DNA of 50,377 nucleotides from Chromera velia (lineage: Eukaryota > Sar > Chromeraceae). The stretch lies in contig JAHBMJ010005231.1 in NCBI GenBank assembly GCA_018398765.1, positions 22,501-72,877 of the forward strand, in the 5' to 3' direction. Positions 32,302-43,564 of the stretch are shown one piece after another; the first letter of the stretch is position 1, and each line of letters begins with the position of its first letter. The translations under genes were made by a program, and so were the position numbers. The notes below the pieces were generated by a model. The model had not been told where the DNA came from, did no database searches, and saw only the letters and a list, made by a program, of their open reading frames with translations.

Positions 32302-33652
32302 CTCTTTCTTTTCTTTCTTTTTGATTTGATTCTTTCTTTGTCTGCTGAGTTTGACAGCTGCCGCTTTAATCTCGCTGTGCCACCTTTGCAAGACTCGAGT
32401 GTTCTTGAGGAGCAAGCAAGCAATGAAGGAAAAAACAAAACAGAAATTGTTCACCCGTGTTTTCCTCTTTTTTCGCAGTGTATCTTTTGCGTGTGTGTCT
32501 GCTCCATCCATTCATTTATACTCCGCCACATGCGCATCTCCCCTGTGCATGGCCTCTTCTCCCTCCCTCCCTCCCTCCCTATTTCAGGATTACGGATGGC
32601 CAGCCGACCGTCCTGACTGGCAGACGGAGTTTGTCAAGGAGTTCGCGCGACGGCACCCGAGGCAAAACGGCACGCAGGCCATGGGAGGAAAGCCGGATGA
32701 CGTCACCGTGACTGTCTGTGTGATCGACTCTGCAGAGACCCTCAAGGGACGAGACAGAGGGGCGCATGGGGACGAGACGGGGGGCAGAGAGCCGAGGCTG
32801 CCACTGCACCACCCTCGATCGGCGTCGTCCATTTGCCTGCAACTCTCTGAATCAGATGAGCATCACCCAACCTCGTCTGGCCTGTGGACTGTTGAGAGCT
32901 CCACAGGAAAGCCCTTTCCCTCCTTGCCGTGTGATTCTGAGAAGTGGGGTCTGTTGGGGAACTGCAGCGACCAAGCATTGCTAGCTGCCGGGTATGCTCG
33001 AGGAGACCCTCTCATGCCTACGTGCAGACGCAACAGCGCTCCCGCAAGACCGGCAGAACAAGGACAGCACGCTGACGCCTCCTCAGGCCCAGCCCAGAGT
33101 CTCTCCCCTCCCCAGGCAAGCGGCAGAGGACAGGCAAGCCAGCCGGCAGTCCAGCTCCCTCAGACTCCCCACTCACTGTGCCCCTCCGATGCCGGAGGGG
33201 GATTCGACCTCCAGCCCTCGGAGTCCAACGAAATCGACTTTGACACCCTGGAGGAGAGTCTAGAGGGTTTTATCATCGATGAGACACTGGACGAATTTAT
33301 AAACGCCGAACTCAAGCAGCACTCCCCTCTTGCGTCTCTCCAGAAAGCCCACTCTTATGGAAGCTCTCTGGGATCCTCACAGGTGCCCAAACCGGCAGCG
33401 GACGAGGACATTCCCCTCCCCGAGCCGGAGCCGGCCGGAGAAGAGAACGCCGCCGACTCAGAGGGAGAAAAGACCCCGCCACCTCCTGCAAGGATTTCCC
33501 CCCTCCAGAGAGCCCGCACATGGCTCAAAAGAAGGAGATCCCAGAGCTCAATGGGAGGAGGGGAGGACACCAACCCGACCGGCTTCTGGCAAAGGGTTCG
33601 ACGTCGGCTCTCTGGGTCTTCCCAGCCGACCTTGAAGGCGAAGGGGCCATGA
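29147..33652 (+). CDS. PTC7-like PP2C-type protein phosphatase, about 7 exons
   Basis: Likely exons: 29147-29504, 29736 to about 29825, 29897-30048, 30456-30645, 31359-31529, 32158-32229 and 32588-33652; about 700 residues. It is a metal-dependent Ser/Thr phosphatase of the PPM/PP2C superfamily. Landmarks in order: ATHPHKK, CDGIGS with metal-binding Asp at about residue 66, VGATTVML, NMGDSG, SRSFNEPLQLC (PTC7 has an FN-PxQL motif here), LIGFTDGFLDNVTDDE with the second metal Asp, and GGKPDDVTVTV. These match the compact PTC7/SpoIIE-like subgroup. Exons 3-7 are phase-consistent. The junction between exons 2 and 3 is not: a canonical donor preserving frame would drop part of exon 2, so a GC donor or other border is possible. 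After the catalytic domain comes an extra tail of about 300 residues, Ser/Pro-rich and acidic, including FDTLEESLEGFI. Mitochondrial targeting, known for yeast PTC7, is not obvious here. Confidence 0.9.
30049..30147. repeat. (GTCA)n array starting exactly at a splice donor
   Basis: About 24 GTCA/GTTA units begin at the first base of the intron after exon 3 of the phosphatase gene. The donor is therefore the first of many identical GTCAGT sequences. Frame and homology require the first one: the junction gives ETSRSFNEP. Confidence 0.9.
30613..30697 (+). repeat. Duplicated exon 4 end with its splice donor (43-bp period)
   Basis: Forty-two bases covering the last 33 coding bases of exon 4 plus the donor GTAGGTAGG occur twice, at 30613-30654 and 30656-30697. 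Use of the first donor (after 30645) joins in frame to the conserved exon LVATAPGDILIGFTDG. Use of the second (after 30688) would add 43 nt and shift the frame. Confidence 0.92.
31196..31273. repeat. GAAA/GGAA purine tract in a phosphatase intron
   Basis: A polypurine run of GAAA and GGAA units in the intron before the exon at 31359. The next intron has a similar (GGAA)n run at about 31690-31731 and a (CTTT)n run at about 32087-32112. Confidence 0.85.
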
Positions 33653-35840
33653 AGTCTCTTCTGCGGGGGCCGGGCGTTGCTGTCAGAAGACTTAAGGGTT
33701 TCTGAATTCTGATTGATTTTGTTGAAATTTATATTCCATTGCGAATGCAGTTTTCTCATCCGCCCGTCGAGATGCCGGTGTGACAGCTGGTGAAGGTGGG
33801 AACAGGCGGCTCGACGTTGCTCAGCCTGGCTCTCTGCCGGATCTTGCATGCCATAAGCTTGCAGTCGGATTTTGGAATCCTTGTCGATCGTTTAAGCAGC
33901 TTGATCTGATGTACTTTTTCTTTCTGGGTCAGATGGACCGGTGGGGTTGGTCTGTACCCTGATCCAACACTCTTTGAGCTGAAGCAGGCTTGGAGGCAAA
34001 CAATGAACCTGCAGTCTGTGTCTTGATCTTGCTTTGGATCTTCCCCCCCCCCTTTGGAGGCCCCTTGCCTAGCTCCTCTTCATCTAGTCAGCTTCGTGCT
34101 GGCGTGAACATGCAGACAATCTCTGATGGGAAATGTGACAGGGGCAGACGCTGTGAGGGAGCTTTGTTCGTGGCAAGGAGGGGGAATGCAGACGGAAGTG
34201 ACAAAAAGGCCACTGCATACGTTCCTCCTCTGCAATCTTTTAGAGACGAATGAGAGGAGATGAATGAGGTGAAAGAAGTCTGGTGATTTCTTTGTTTCAT
34301 TTATTTTCTTTCTGTGTGCCCTGCATGTCTGCTCTCTCTCTTTTTCTTTTCTTTGTTTTCCTCCCTCTTTTAGCTTGACACTGCGTGCGTGACGCGTGCG
34401 TGATGCGTGCGTGTCTGTGCAAATCGATGATTACCTCTGAAAGCAATAAAGTCGATCGATGCTTGCTAAAAGTATCGCTCGCTGGGTCGATGAATCATTC
34501 GATCCGGGAGAGTGGGCGCTTCGTGTACATGGAGAGGCAGAGGCACGCCGCTATTCTGTCCTTCAATCACACATCAGCCTTCACACATGCACACAAATCT
34601 ATCTTTTGAGAATCAGATTCTGATGTTCATGCATGAAAGGAGAAGCGTTGTGAGAGTAAGAGAACTGAAACTCCGTGTGAAGATCTGCTTTGGGGGGCAA
34701 AGGGATGACCAAGCTTCGTGTGCATGCATAGAAGGAGAACGACTGATTGAAAGCGAGAGCAGACACATGCAGTTTCACCAACTGCAAGCAGAGCGGAGCT
34801 AGATCAAACGATTTTCACTATGAAAAACACGACAGAGGGGGGGGAGAAAAAGCTCGAAAGCTTTTGAGCCAGCATTCCTAGCTTGATATCATCCTTGATG
34901 CGAAAAGGAGTGGAATAAGCATCGAGTTGATGGACAGAGATTCTTCTCACCCTTCCTGCCCGTCTTGACCTTCCGTCCGCCTCTTTTTACTTCGTAGAAG
35001 GTTCTTCATGGGGGCCGAGCGTCTTGAGTGACCTTTGCGACCTGAAGATGCTGATCAAGTGCCCGCGCTTGTTGTGATTTGTTGTGCTGTCTCGTGGAAC
35101 TCTTGTTCGATTTGGCGTACCCATTTTGTCTCTTCATCTTGGTTTTGTTTTCTGGAGATACGGAAGACCTTCCTTTCCTTTCCCTTCTTCCCTTTACTAT
35201 TCTGTTTTTTTCTTTCCTTTTCCTTTCCTTTCCTTTCCTTTCCTTTCCTTTCTCCTTCTGCAGTCGAGGAGGCAGGGGGGGGAAAGACGATGCACGAAAT
35301 CAAAATTGAGAGAGACCAAACCGAAGAGAAAAAAACGGAATGCAAACCTCCTTAATTCAATTCACCTAATTGCTTAAACCAGTCGTGATCCACCCGCTGC
35401 AATGGACGGAAACAAACCAAAACACAGGAAAGAAGTTCGATCGATCTATTCCAAAAACTGACAGACAGATGCCCGAGATGCACGCCTGCACTTCGCCTCT
35501 CTCCCTGCCTAGTCAGTCAATCGATCTGTCTCTCTGTCTGTCGGTCTGTCTGTCTATCTGTCATGCAGTCTGTCTGTCTATCATGCAGAAAAAAGAGCCA
35601 GAAAAAAGGGGGATCTGTGTTTGATTTCTTTCGAAGAATCCCGCTTTTTTCAATGTAGGCGTTTCGATTTTGTGCGCGGTGCAATGTGTGTGTCCGAAGC
35701 AGAGTAAGTACAGACAGCGATGCACTTGCTGCTCGCAGAATCCTTAGGGACACTCGGTGATGTTCGAGCTTGTGACCACACCTCCTTTCATGCCTGCCTT
35801 CATGCATGCATGGGAGCTAGTGAGTGGAGCTCCTCGCGCG
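33653..35840. other. Gene-poor region downstream of the phosphatase
   Basis: No gene can be supported. A short coding-like stretch, 35274-35355, follows an acceptor-like TTCTGCAG and reads VEEAGGGKTMHEIKIERDQ before a stop. It could be a stray terminal exon, but no partner exons are evident. (CCTTT)n repeats fill about 35215-35252 and TCTG repeats about 35530-35585. Confidence 0.4.
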
Positions 35841-36171
35841 ATTGAAAGGAAACAAAAGACAGAGAGAAGTACAGAGGGAGAGACAGACGGACAGAGACCC
35901 CTTCTACCACTTCACTGCCCGAGTCCAAAGTGGCTTGAATCACCGCGTTTGTTTCTTTGTTTCTCTCCTTTCCTTTCTTTGGCAAGTAGGAATGACCTTT
36001 GCTCATCTCTTTCTTCGGCAGTACCTCTTTGACTTTCTTTCTTTCCCCGGCATCGGTTTTTGGGTTTGCAAAAGAAGACAAAACGGCTCAGACCGTAAGC
36101 GTGAAAGGACAACGAGGAATCGGGTCGCAGGCAGGAAGGCGTGGGAAAAGGAGAAAGCCCATCTCCTGAAA
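35841..36171. repeat. Segmental duplication, copy A (bZIP-like exon)
   Basis: About 330 bp, roughly 90 percent identical by eye to 37135-37478. Both copies include microsatellite-rich leader sequence, an acceptor (CTTCGGCAG) and the start of an exon encoding a basic region. Copy A differs from B by a 4-base deletion near 36092 and several substitutions. Confidence 0.8.
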
Positions 36172-36255
36172 AATTGCGACAAAGAGAAGGCTGAGCTCGT
36201 CCAGGCCAGCAAGATAAATAAATGGCGGCAAATTCTGAAGAAGCATGGGAGCTAG
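36022..36255 (+). CDS. bZIP-like basic region and coiled coil, copy A (partial gene)
   Basis: This open frame follows an acceptor-like TTCGGCAG and ends at a stop after KKHGS. It contains SDRKRERTTRNRVAGRKAWE, which resembles a bZIP basic region (RNRxAxRK), then a charged helix (EKEKAHLLKNCDKEKAEL) with some leucines. The Trp where bZIP proteins normally have Arg is unusual, so DNA binding is doubtful. No start exon was found. An exon ending at GAGCTC before GTCCAG is also possible. It may be a broken duplicate of the similar exon at 37324-37489. Confidence 0.4.
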   Translation, partial: YLFDFLSFPGIGFWVCKRRQNGSDRKRERTTRNRVAGRKAWEKEKAHLLKNCDKEKAELVQASKINKWRQILKKHGS

Positions 36256-36833
36256 TGAGTGGAGCTCCTCGCGCGATCCGGGACTGCAAAGCAGTGGCAA
36301 TTCGCTGTCATATCCAAACAGAATCACGAATCTTCGCAGAAAACAAAGGAACAAGAACGACTTGCCAGAAACATACAAAGAACAAACCAAGAGAAAAAAG
36401 GAGCCAGAAAGAAGGAGGCCCGTCTTTGATGGTCGATCGATGTTGCACCTGAGCGATGATGTAAGACAGCGAGAAGGACAAGCGAAGAAGACAAACAAAA
36501 CGAAGCAGATAAATGAGCATTCACATAGGAGAAGATAACCGTCCCGTTTCCCTTTTCCTTCCAGAGTTCCCTGCAGGTCACCTCCAATATGTCCCTGCCC
36601 TATATGGTTAAATGGGGGCTCTGGGTATGCTCTGCTCTCACGCTGACTTCTTTTGTCTCGCTGCTTTTTGTTTTCGCTTTCTCTGAAAATGCAAACAGGC
36701 AAATAACAAGTCAAACACCTGGGAGCAGTCAGAGCGGCCTCTCTCTCTGGTTTCTCGATGAATTGATTGTCTCCCTCCCTCAATCTGCCAGGCAGGCAGC
36801 AGGAAGAGTCGCATCGGATCCTGCATCTTCTCT

Positions 36834-36868
<35 letters not shown>

Positions 36869-37134
36869 CACTGTGTGTGTTCGGCTCTTCAGATTTTCTC
36901 TTTCTATCTGAAAACGCAACCAAGACAATGAGTGAAATGACGAGTCAAAACAAAGGGAGGAGAGAAGACGCCCCTTTCGCCTTTCTCGTCTTTCTTCCTT
37001 CATTGGGTGACGGCGACACTTCCTTTGACCGAAGACTGCACCACGCACACGCATCGTCTGTGGAATACGCCGACTGTCACAGTCTCCCTAAACGAACGAA
37101 CGAACGAACGAACGATCGAATGCCAAACGAACCG
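36256..37134. other. Spacer between duplicated bZIP-like segments
   Basis: It begins with a second copy of GGAGCTAGTGAGTGGAGCTC (also at 35814-35833), so duplication in this area is not confined to the main pair. A (GT)n microsatellite lies at about 36837-36866. A short exon-like stretch after TTCCAG at 36566 is possible but unsupported. Confidence 0.4.
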
Positions 37135-37478
37135 ATTGAAACGAAACAAAAGACAGAGAGAAGTACAGAGAGACAGACAGACGGACAGACGGACGGACAG
37201 AGACCCCTTCTACCTCTTCACTGCCCGAGTCCAAAGTGGCTCGAATCACCTCGTTTCTTTGTTTCTCTCCTTTCCTTTCTTTGGCAAGTAGAAATGACCT
37301 TTGCTCTTCTCTTTCTTCGGCAGTACCTCTTTAACTTTCTTTCTTTCCTCGGCAACCGTTTTTGGGTTTGCAAAAGAAGACAAAACGGCCGGCTCGGATC
37401 GTAAGCGTGAAAGGACAACGAGGAAGCGGGTCGCAGGGAGGAAGGCGTGGGAGAAGGAGAAAGCCGACCTCCTGAAAT
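37135..37478. repeat. Segmental duplication, copy B (bZIP-like exon)
   Basis: This is the partner of 35841-36171. Relative to A it has a 4-base insertion just upstream of the basic-region codons, so the leader frame and the basic-region frame relate differently in the two copies. Several differences inside the basic region are synonymous. Confidence 0.8.
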
Positions 37479-37940
37479 GCGTCCCTGCCGTAAGGATTTC
37501 TTGGTTCTCTTGACTCATTCACTCCAAAATGAATCAACCAATCATGCAACCAATACTTCGAATCTGCGCTTACGCTTGCAATCCGATTGAACTGAGTAGA
37601 GAAGAACGAAAGAAAGAAAGAGAGAAAGAAAGAAAGAAAGAAAGAAAGATTGCATGTATGATAGAGAGAGCAGAACGTTCCGGAAGATGTCAACAAGGAT
37701 CATCATGCAGGAAGGAAGGATCGAGTGACTGAATCCTTACAGCTTTCGATGCGCGCATTGTCCGCAGATTTCGATTTCGGACTCCTGATGATTCCACAAG
37801 ACCTGGGGGGGGCTGGTGGGGCCTTCTGGATATTCAGGACTGCTGGGCAGTCGCAATTCGAATGCTTAGACCTACGAGCACTTCCCTTCATGTCTCAGTT
37901 TCTTTTCACCGTGTGTGTCCGATACTGTATTGTATGTTGA
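37324..37940 (+). CDS. bZIP-like gene fragment, copy B, two candidate exons
   Basis: Candidate exon 1 is 37324-37489, entered in phase 2 after TTCGGCAG. It reads FGFAKEDKTAGSDRKRERTT, then RKRVAGRKAWEKEKADLLK, and ends at donor GTAAGG. Candidate exon 2 is 37743-37940, after TCCTTACAG, with ADFDFGLLMIPQDLGGAGG and AFWIFRTAGQSQFECLD. The two join in phase 0. The basic stretch resembles a bZIP region, but the leucine zipper is short. I do not recognise the second part. The 5' end was not found, so this may be a pseudogene or an incomplete model. Confidence 0.4.
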
Positions 37941-38903
37941 AAGTGGCTTCTGTTCCTCTGTTCCTGTCAGTCGCGCTCATGGCATTGCACGTACAGACAC
38001 AGAGCAGGGAAACGCGCCGGACGTCTGAGAGGAAAACGAGGGTGCACATGCAAAGATTTTGACAGAGGTTTTTGCTGTCACACTGGAGTCGTCTCGATTT
38101 AATCAAGAAAGCTGAAAGGGATTTAATATTTCTTTCCCCTGCCCCTTCTCCATGTCAGCCTGCTGGCTTGGCAATGCGTGTACTAGCCTGTACTGCTGCT
38201 CTTGCAGTGGCAACGAGAAAATTAAGTCTCTTCTGCTCCCTCCCTCTTGTTTCTTTTAATTGCGACCTCTGTGTTCGTCTTTGTCTGCAATTTGTCTGCA
38301 TGTCCTCGATCTCTTCTGAATTAATGTACGTGTGCCTGCTGGTGGAAGAATGAAAAGACGGCTGCATGGCTGCATAGGAAGATGATCCTCTTTGTGCATG
38401 GAGTTTCGTTTCGTGAATTACCAACAAACAAACGAAGGCAACAAGACAATTACGCGAGGAACGAAGGAAGAAAGGAAGAAACGAAAAAACGTACGGGGAG
38501 CTGACCGAACATTCGCTTCCTGACAAACAGGAGTGCGCCCAAAGCTCTAAAAGTCGATGACCTTTATAGAAAGAAAGATACCGGGTGTATTTTCAAAGCA
38601 GGAATTGAGCGCACGTCACAACGCTTCATGGCAGAGACTGTTTGACTCGGTTTGGAGCTAGGTTTGGAGACACTTTGAGGCAACAATCGAAGCCAAGAGA
38701 CACAAACTGGAAAGCAACTTGCACAGTTGTAATTTACATCTTTTAATTTTAATAACACGTTAATTGAAGTACTACTACGTTGAAGAGTCTGCCAAAGCTT
38801 TTTATATATCTATTTTTTTTTGTGAGAGAAGTCGTACAATGATTTCTTCATCCCTTTTCTGTTTCAATCTATTTCAATCAGAAGTCAGCTACTGTTCTGA
38901 GTC
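37941..38903. other. Region without recognised features
   Basis: Short frames only, with no family resemblance. It becomes AT-rich towards the inverted-repeat element at 38904. Confidence 0.4.
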
Positions 38904-40088
38904 CTAAAGTTGTTAAATACCGCATACCGGTTATAACCGATCGTTTTGGACCCCTAAATAACGGTATTCGGTATTTACTAGGGGTGGACACTAAAGTTTT
39001 AAAGTTTTTTTTTGTTAAAGTTTTTTTTCTGCCCTTCAGACTTTATTTTTAAAAAATGTTTTTAAATAAGTTTTTAAATAGGATATTATAGGTCTTCATT
39101 GACTCCTCAATTAAATCAGTCATAACTAAACTAATTAACAATCCAACAGGCTGCTGTCTGATTTAATTGGAATTTATTGAATACATGCTAATTAAACGAC
39201 ATACAAAAAACGCATGCATGCAAAAGCCTTCGGAGACTGAAGCTTCGCATATACGCCAAGCTAAACATCAATAGCTCAAAATTAGCATGCCAATTAATCG
39301 CAGTATTACGTCGATCCTTGCAAGCCGATGGATAGACTTTAGGTAAGATTAGAGTAAATAATTAAGTAACCTACATAGAAGGTAGCAGAAGCTTAGTCCT
39401 AAAGCTTGGTCTATTCAGGCGTATTCAGGTTTAAATTCATGTCCACATAAAAAATTATCTAGAAAATTATTAATCATCGGTAACAGAAAAGTTAGCGAAA
39501 AAAATATAAGTTAGTTAGAGTCAGAAACATGACAAAAGGAACTTGAAGATGAGAACGGGACTTTATGAGCAACGATGGAAATGAAATCAACTTCTCTAGC
39601 AACGTCTCCTAGATCAACTTTTACATATCTGGTTGCATGTTTACTTTTAAAATTAAAGTTTTAAAGTTAAAGTTTAAAGTTTTTCAGGTAAACTATATTA
39701 TAAAAAAAACTTTAGTGCCTACTCCTAGCGTTTTAAGCTTTTAAAAGCTATTTAAGCAATTGTACATATTTTTTTGAAGAATTGTAAGACTCTCCGCATT
39801 TAGGTGATTGCATGGGCTGTCAATCACGGTCAGTAGCCCATCACACAGTGATAATGGTGATCATGCACTCTCCATTTTTAGGCCTTTTAAGCCTTCATTA
39901 ACTCTCTGCCACAACATTTTCTGCAAAACATACCCGATTTTAGGTTATTGGCCCTGCCGCCCTGAACTTTAAAATTTCAGGAGTTGATTATGAATACTTA
40001 GATAAATACCTTATACCTAAATTCGGTATTTGACCCCCAAATAACGGTTATCGGTATTTATCCTAGTCGGTATTTATAACAACTCTAG
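38904..40088. mobile_element. Outer hAT-like inverted-repeat element, about 1.2 kb
   Basis: The left end reads CTAAAGTTGTTAAATACCG. The reverse complement of the right end reads CTAGAGTTGTTATAAATACC. Inside both ends lie matching CGGTATTTA and CCCCTAAATAACGG-type blocks in inverted orientation. The left flank has TTCTGAGT and the right flank TTCTGATA, a possible decayed 8-bp target duplication as expected for hAT elements. There is no transposase frame, so it is non-autonomous. Confidence 0.6.
38978..39728. mobile_element. Inner inverted-repeat element nested in the outer one, 751 bp
   Basis: The left end CTAGGGGTGGACACTAAAG and the reverse complement of the right end CTAGGAGTAGGCACTAAAG match over about 23 bp with three differences, followed by TTAAAG-rich subterminal repeats at both ends. 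It has no coding capacity that I can see. It sits within the outer element, between its left CGGTATTTA block and its right block, which implies a later insertion. Confidence 0.6.
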
Positions 40089-40630
40089 TTCTGATAATTG
40101 ATGATAGTTGTGCATATACGCCTAGTTATATATATGTATGCATACATGTAGATTCATCATAGAAGCTCATCATTATCATCATCATCATCATTATTATTAA
40201 TCGGTCTATAGGCCATCATGCAATGCATGAGTCTAGGACAATGCTTTATTGCCCCTTTCCCAGACCTGCATCATACAACGGGAGGGGGCTTCATTCTCGT
40301 AACTCTAAACACCCTGCATCTAGAAGATGCTTTCTCAATCGCTGATGTCGTTTCCCTTCTGTGGGAGGAGTGCGACGACTACAACAGAGACTCTCAAGCA
40401 GTAGAGGCAGACAGGAAGACCGGTGGAGAGGGGGGACGGGAGATATACCTGGGAGATAGAAAAAGAACATTCAAAAGGTGAGATGGGAAGAGAGGTAAAT
40501 AACCATTACATGCATCGAATCGCAGGCCTTACGATGGAGGGCGCAGACAGATGTTTTACAAAAGTCGCAGGGCCGGTATGGGTGAGTGTCTAAGTACCAG
40601 GGTAACCTTCATTCGTGCCAACAATTCGCT
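40089..40630. other. Region with a short coding-like plus-strand frame
   Basis: An 87-codon open frame at 40218-40481 contains FILVTLNTLHLEDAFSIAD and VVSLLWEECDDYN, which looks coding, but it lacks partner exons and a family match. (ATC)n repeats lie at about 40170-40190. I leave its status open. Confidence 0.35.
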
Positions 40631-41377
40631 TTACGTGGCGTGTTTTAGAGGGGTGGAGTCTTTCGATAGCAACCACTTTCTCTCTCTTTCTTGGGCTCTG
40701 TCTAATTTGGCTTCAATTTCGGTTACAATTGCATTCAGAGCCTCTCGATCTGCTCTTATTTCTGTGCATCCAATCAGTCGGTGCAGCAGATCGTCTGCTT
40801 TACCCCTGCATGCAGGGTAAACCGCGTCTTCCAGCCCTCTGTACGATGCATGGGGGCGACCACCAAGCAACATATACAGCAAGGCTGAAAAAAGGCCTGA
40901 GGACCAGATCGCAGCGCGAGGGAGGGAAACGAAACGGGGGGACGAAGGGGATGAAGGCAAAGTAGAGGAAAGGAAGAGGAAAGATGAACGTTGGGCAGTA
41001 AGATAAGACGTTTGGAACACATTCGGTCTGACGTCTTTACCAAACTGCAAAACTGCCCCCCGTGAAGCAGCCCTTTTTAGACAACCATCAATCCATTCAT
41101 CAACTTCTCGGTTGATCACTGCTCTTAAGAGAAGGAAACAGCCAACCTTAGTGGCTTTCTTTCTTCTTCTGATGGTTGGATTGACAGTCACAAATTCTTC
41201 TAATCTGGTTGACCCAATCAATTTTTGTACGTGCATCATAGAGGAAGGACAATCACCATTTATTAAAGCCAACCAGGCACCCGCGGGCATCTTGAGGTCA
41301 TCATCATCATCATCATACGCCATCGTTATCAGCCCATAATTATAGGCGTCTATCGTTCGGCAAGTCACAATACACAA
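40631..41377 (-). CDS. Unrecognised open frame with a degenerate protein-kinase C-lobe signature
   Basis: A continuous 248-codon frame, the longest in this gene-poor region. The second half reads AIWSSGLFSALLYMLLGGRP and then DDLLHRLIGCTEIRADREAL. This resembles the kinase pattern D(I/V)WSxGxxLYxLLxGxPPF followed by DLLxxLL...DPxxR. The catalytic HRD motif is not visible; VLQFGKD could be a decayed DFG. It may be a pseudokinase, a kinase-gene remnant or an unrelated protein. A Met lies near the start, after an acidic DDDDDD run encoded by an ATC repeat. An upstream exon-like stretch on the same strand lies at about 41440-41560. Confidence in the family is low. Confidence 0.35.
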   Translation of the reverse strand: MCIVTCRTIDAYNYGLITMAYDDDDDDLKMPAGAWLALINGDCPSSMMHVQKLIGSTRLEEFVTVNPTIRRRKKATKVGCFLLLRAVINREVDEWIDGCLKRAASRGAVLQFGKDVRPNVFQTSYLTAQRSSFLFLSSTLPSSPSSPRFVSLPRAAIWSSGLFSALLYMLLGGRPHASYRGLEDAVYPACRGKADDLLHRLIGCTEIRADREALNAIVTEIEAKLDRAQERERKWLLSKDSTPLKHAT

Positions 41378-41678
41378 GGCAGATTGTTAAATGATGGACC
41401 CTCATTTCATAACATTTGGCAAATAGCTTAACAACTGCATTTCTTCTCAAACTCTTCCACTTCTGGCAAGGCGTGCTTGCCCATGAGCGAGGCTGCTTCA
41501 TGTGATGTTGACTGCCAGCCATGCCACGCCACCTCATAACGCCATCCTCTTCCTTGCTTGTACGTGAAGCTAGCGTATGCTAGTGTAGAACTTATGGTTG
41601 TGAAGTTTGATGTCTTTGATTCAATTGATTGGCTTGATTGACATAAATGATTGTTTGCAGTTTCATATGAATGGGTAA

Positions 41679-41898
41679 CTTGAAAACGAGATGAATGAAC
41701 GTGTCTGGGGTGTGCTAGCTCACCAGCAACGAGGTGGGTGCGCAAGGCAGGCGTGACAGCCGTACACCACCTGGTGTGTATGCAAATAGATGACTCAAAA
41801 ACAAGATGAATGAACGTCCGGGGTATGATGGCTCACCAGCAATGAGATTGGTACGCAAAGCAGGCGCGACAGCCGTACACTGCCTGGCGTGTATGCAG
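41679..41898. repeat. Diverged tandem duplication, 105-bp units 115 bp apart
   Basis: Units at 41679-41783 and 41794-41898 share AAGATGAATGAACG, GGCTCACCAGCAA, CGACAGCCGTACAC and GTGTATGCA with many substitutions. It is older than the other tandem repeats in the window. No function is apparent. Confidence 0.8.
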
Positions 41899-42353
41899 CT
41901 TGTGAGCGTGCAGTCTACAGCGTTGCCAAAAAACATCGTACTATACTGTTTTTGGTATTTCATGAAAAAACACTGTACTGTATTACACTCTATTAAATAA
42001 AAAAATATTTTTTTATAGCATTTTAGGGCATTACTGGGCCTATTTTAACATCTAAAACTAATTTTAACTACTTTTAATACTTAATCAAATACTTAGCAAT
42101 GTGTAATATAACATGCATAATATTTTTTACTGCTTCGAGTATGTGTTTGTTAGCTTCAAGAGACGGTAAGATGTGTGTCGTTTGTAGCAAGGTGTCGGCG
42201 CGCATCCAGAAATGCTCCGGATATCATTTAATTTACACCCGATATTGCTCTCGTCGCTGTCAGAAGAAGGATTGGAGGTGATACTATCGGAGTGTCTGCC
42301 CCACCCTCCAGGCCGCTCTGGCTGACTGACTGACTGAGGACTGACTGATTGAT

Positions 42354-42399
<46 letters not shown>

Positions 42400-43564
42400 G
42401 AACCAAAGGGCCCTCCATGACCATCGCATACGCTCTCTGGCCGTCTTTACATGATGTTATGTGAACAACTTTAAACAACTTTGTAAATATTCTTTTGTGT
42501 AAATCATTATCCTAAACTTTATAAATTTTTCTCATCCTAAACTTTATAAATTTTTGTAGGATGGCTTTGGAGAGCCACTGTACCGTAATCGTACTGTACT
42601 TTTGCTAGAATTTCTGTACTGTACTTTAGCAACCCTGTATGCAGAGCACACCAATGACAGATCTATGCATATGACATGCAGTATAAGATCTATGCTTACG
42701 TTGGCATGCATGCAGTCTCCATAAATTGTTGATTGCATGCAAGTAATGATAGATGCAGGAATTCTGTATCGTGTGTAAAAGTTTGAATGCATGGAATCGA
42801 TTCTGGTCATATATAAACAGTGAGACAAGAAACCGCTTAGTCCACCAGTCTATGCAGTCGTTTTGATGGTATTGATGAGTTAACTTACTTCAAAGTTGAG
42901 TAGGCGGCGTTTGAACAGAAGATGATAAACTTTGAATAATGCACATGTGAGAGCACTGCTGATGATACTAGAGAGCTGATGATACTAGAGATGGCATCGT
43001 AGAATCAGATCCCTATCGTAAAGAGCCGATTATTTTATAACGGTAGAAGACCGCGTTGCATGAATATATTCCTGAAGCATAATATTTTATATAATCTATT
43101 GTATTGTATGAATTATATATTTAAAAAAAATCTGAATCCTTAACTCTAGTCCTTATCCATAATTTTATAAATCACTGTTCAAGTTAGTTTGTGCACCTTG
43201 TGTAGCATTGTGCGCGAAAGTAAGTCTGACATAGTGGATAATAATACTGAGGATCAGCTCTGTGAGTTAGTGACAGTTAGCAATTTCAACTCCTTTACAG
43301 GCTTTACTCCAGTGGGTGACTTTCTGCTAGAAGTGCAACATCATATAACATCATATTGCAGGAGGGGGCGGATCACTGGAGGTTATATTATTTTATATTA
43401 TACAGTAATGAAAAATTCCGAATAAATTTTGAAAAAATAGAAAATCATATTGCGACCCTAAAGTCAAAACACCCAGCTTTGAGATTGCTCGTGAAGCCTT
43501 TTAAGGCACTTACATTTTTGTTACAAACTTATAAAAAATTCAGCGGTTATTTGTTTCATGGTTT
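41899..43564. other. AT-rich region with repeated GTACTGTACT motifs
   Basis: No gene is supported. CACTGTACTGTATTAC at about 41969-41984 and related GTACTGTACTTT motifs at about 42593-42634 lie about 600 bp apart and may mark an old element. A (TTGA)n tract lies at about 42345-42398. Confidence 0.4.
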
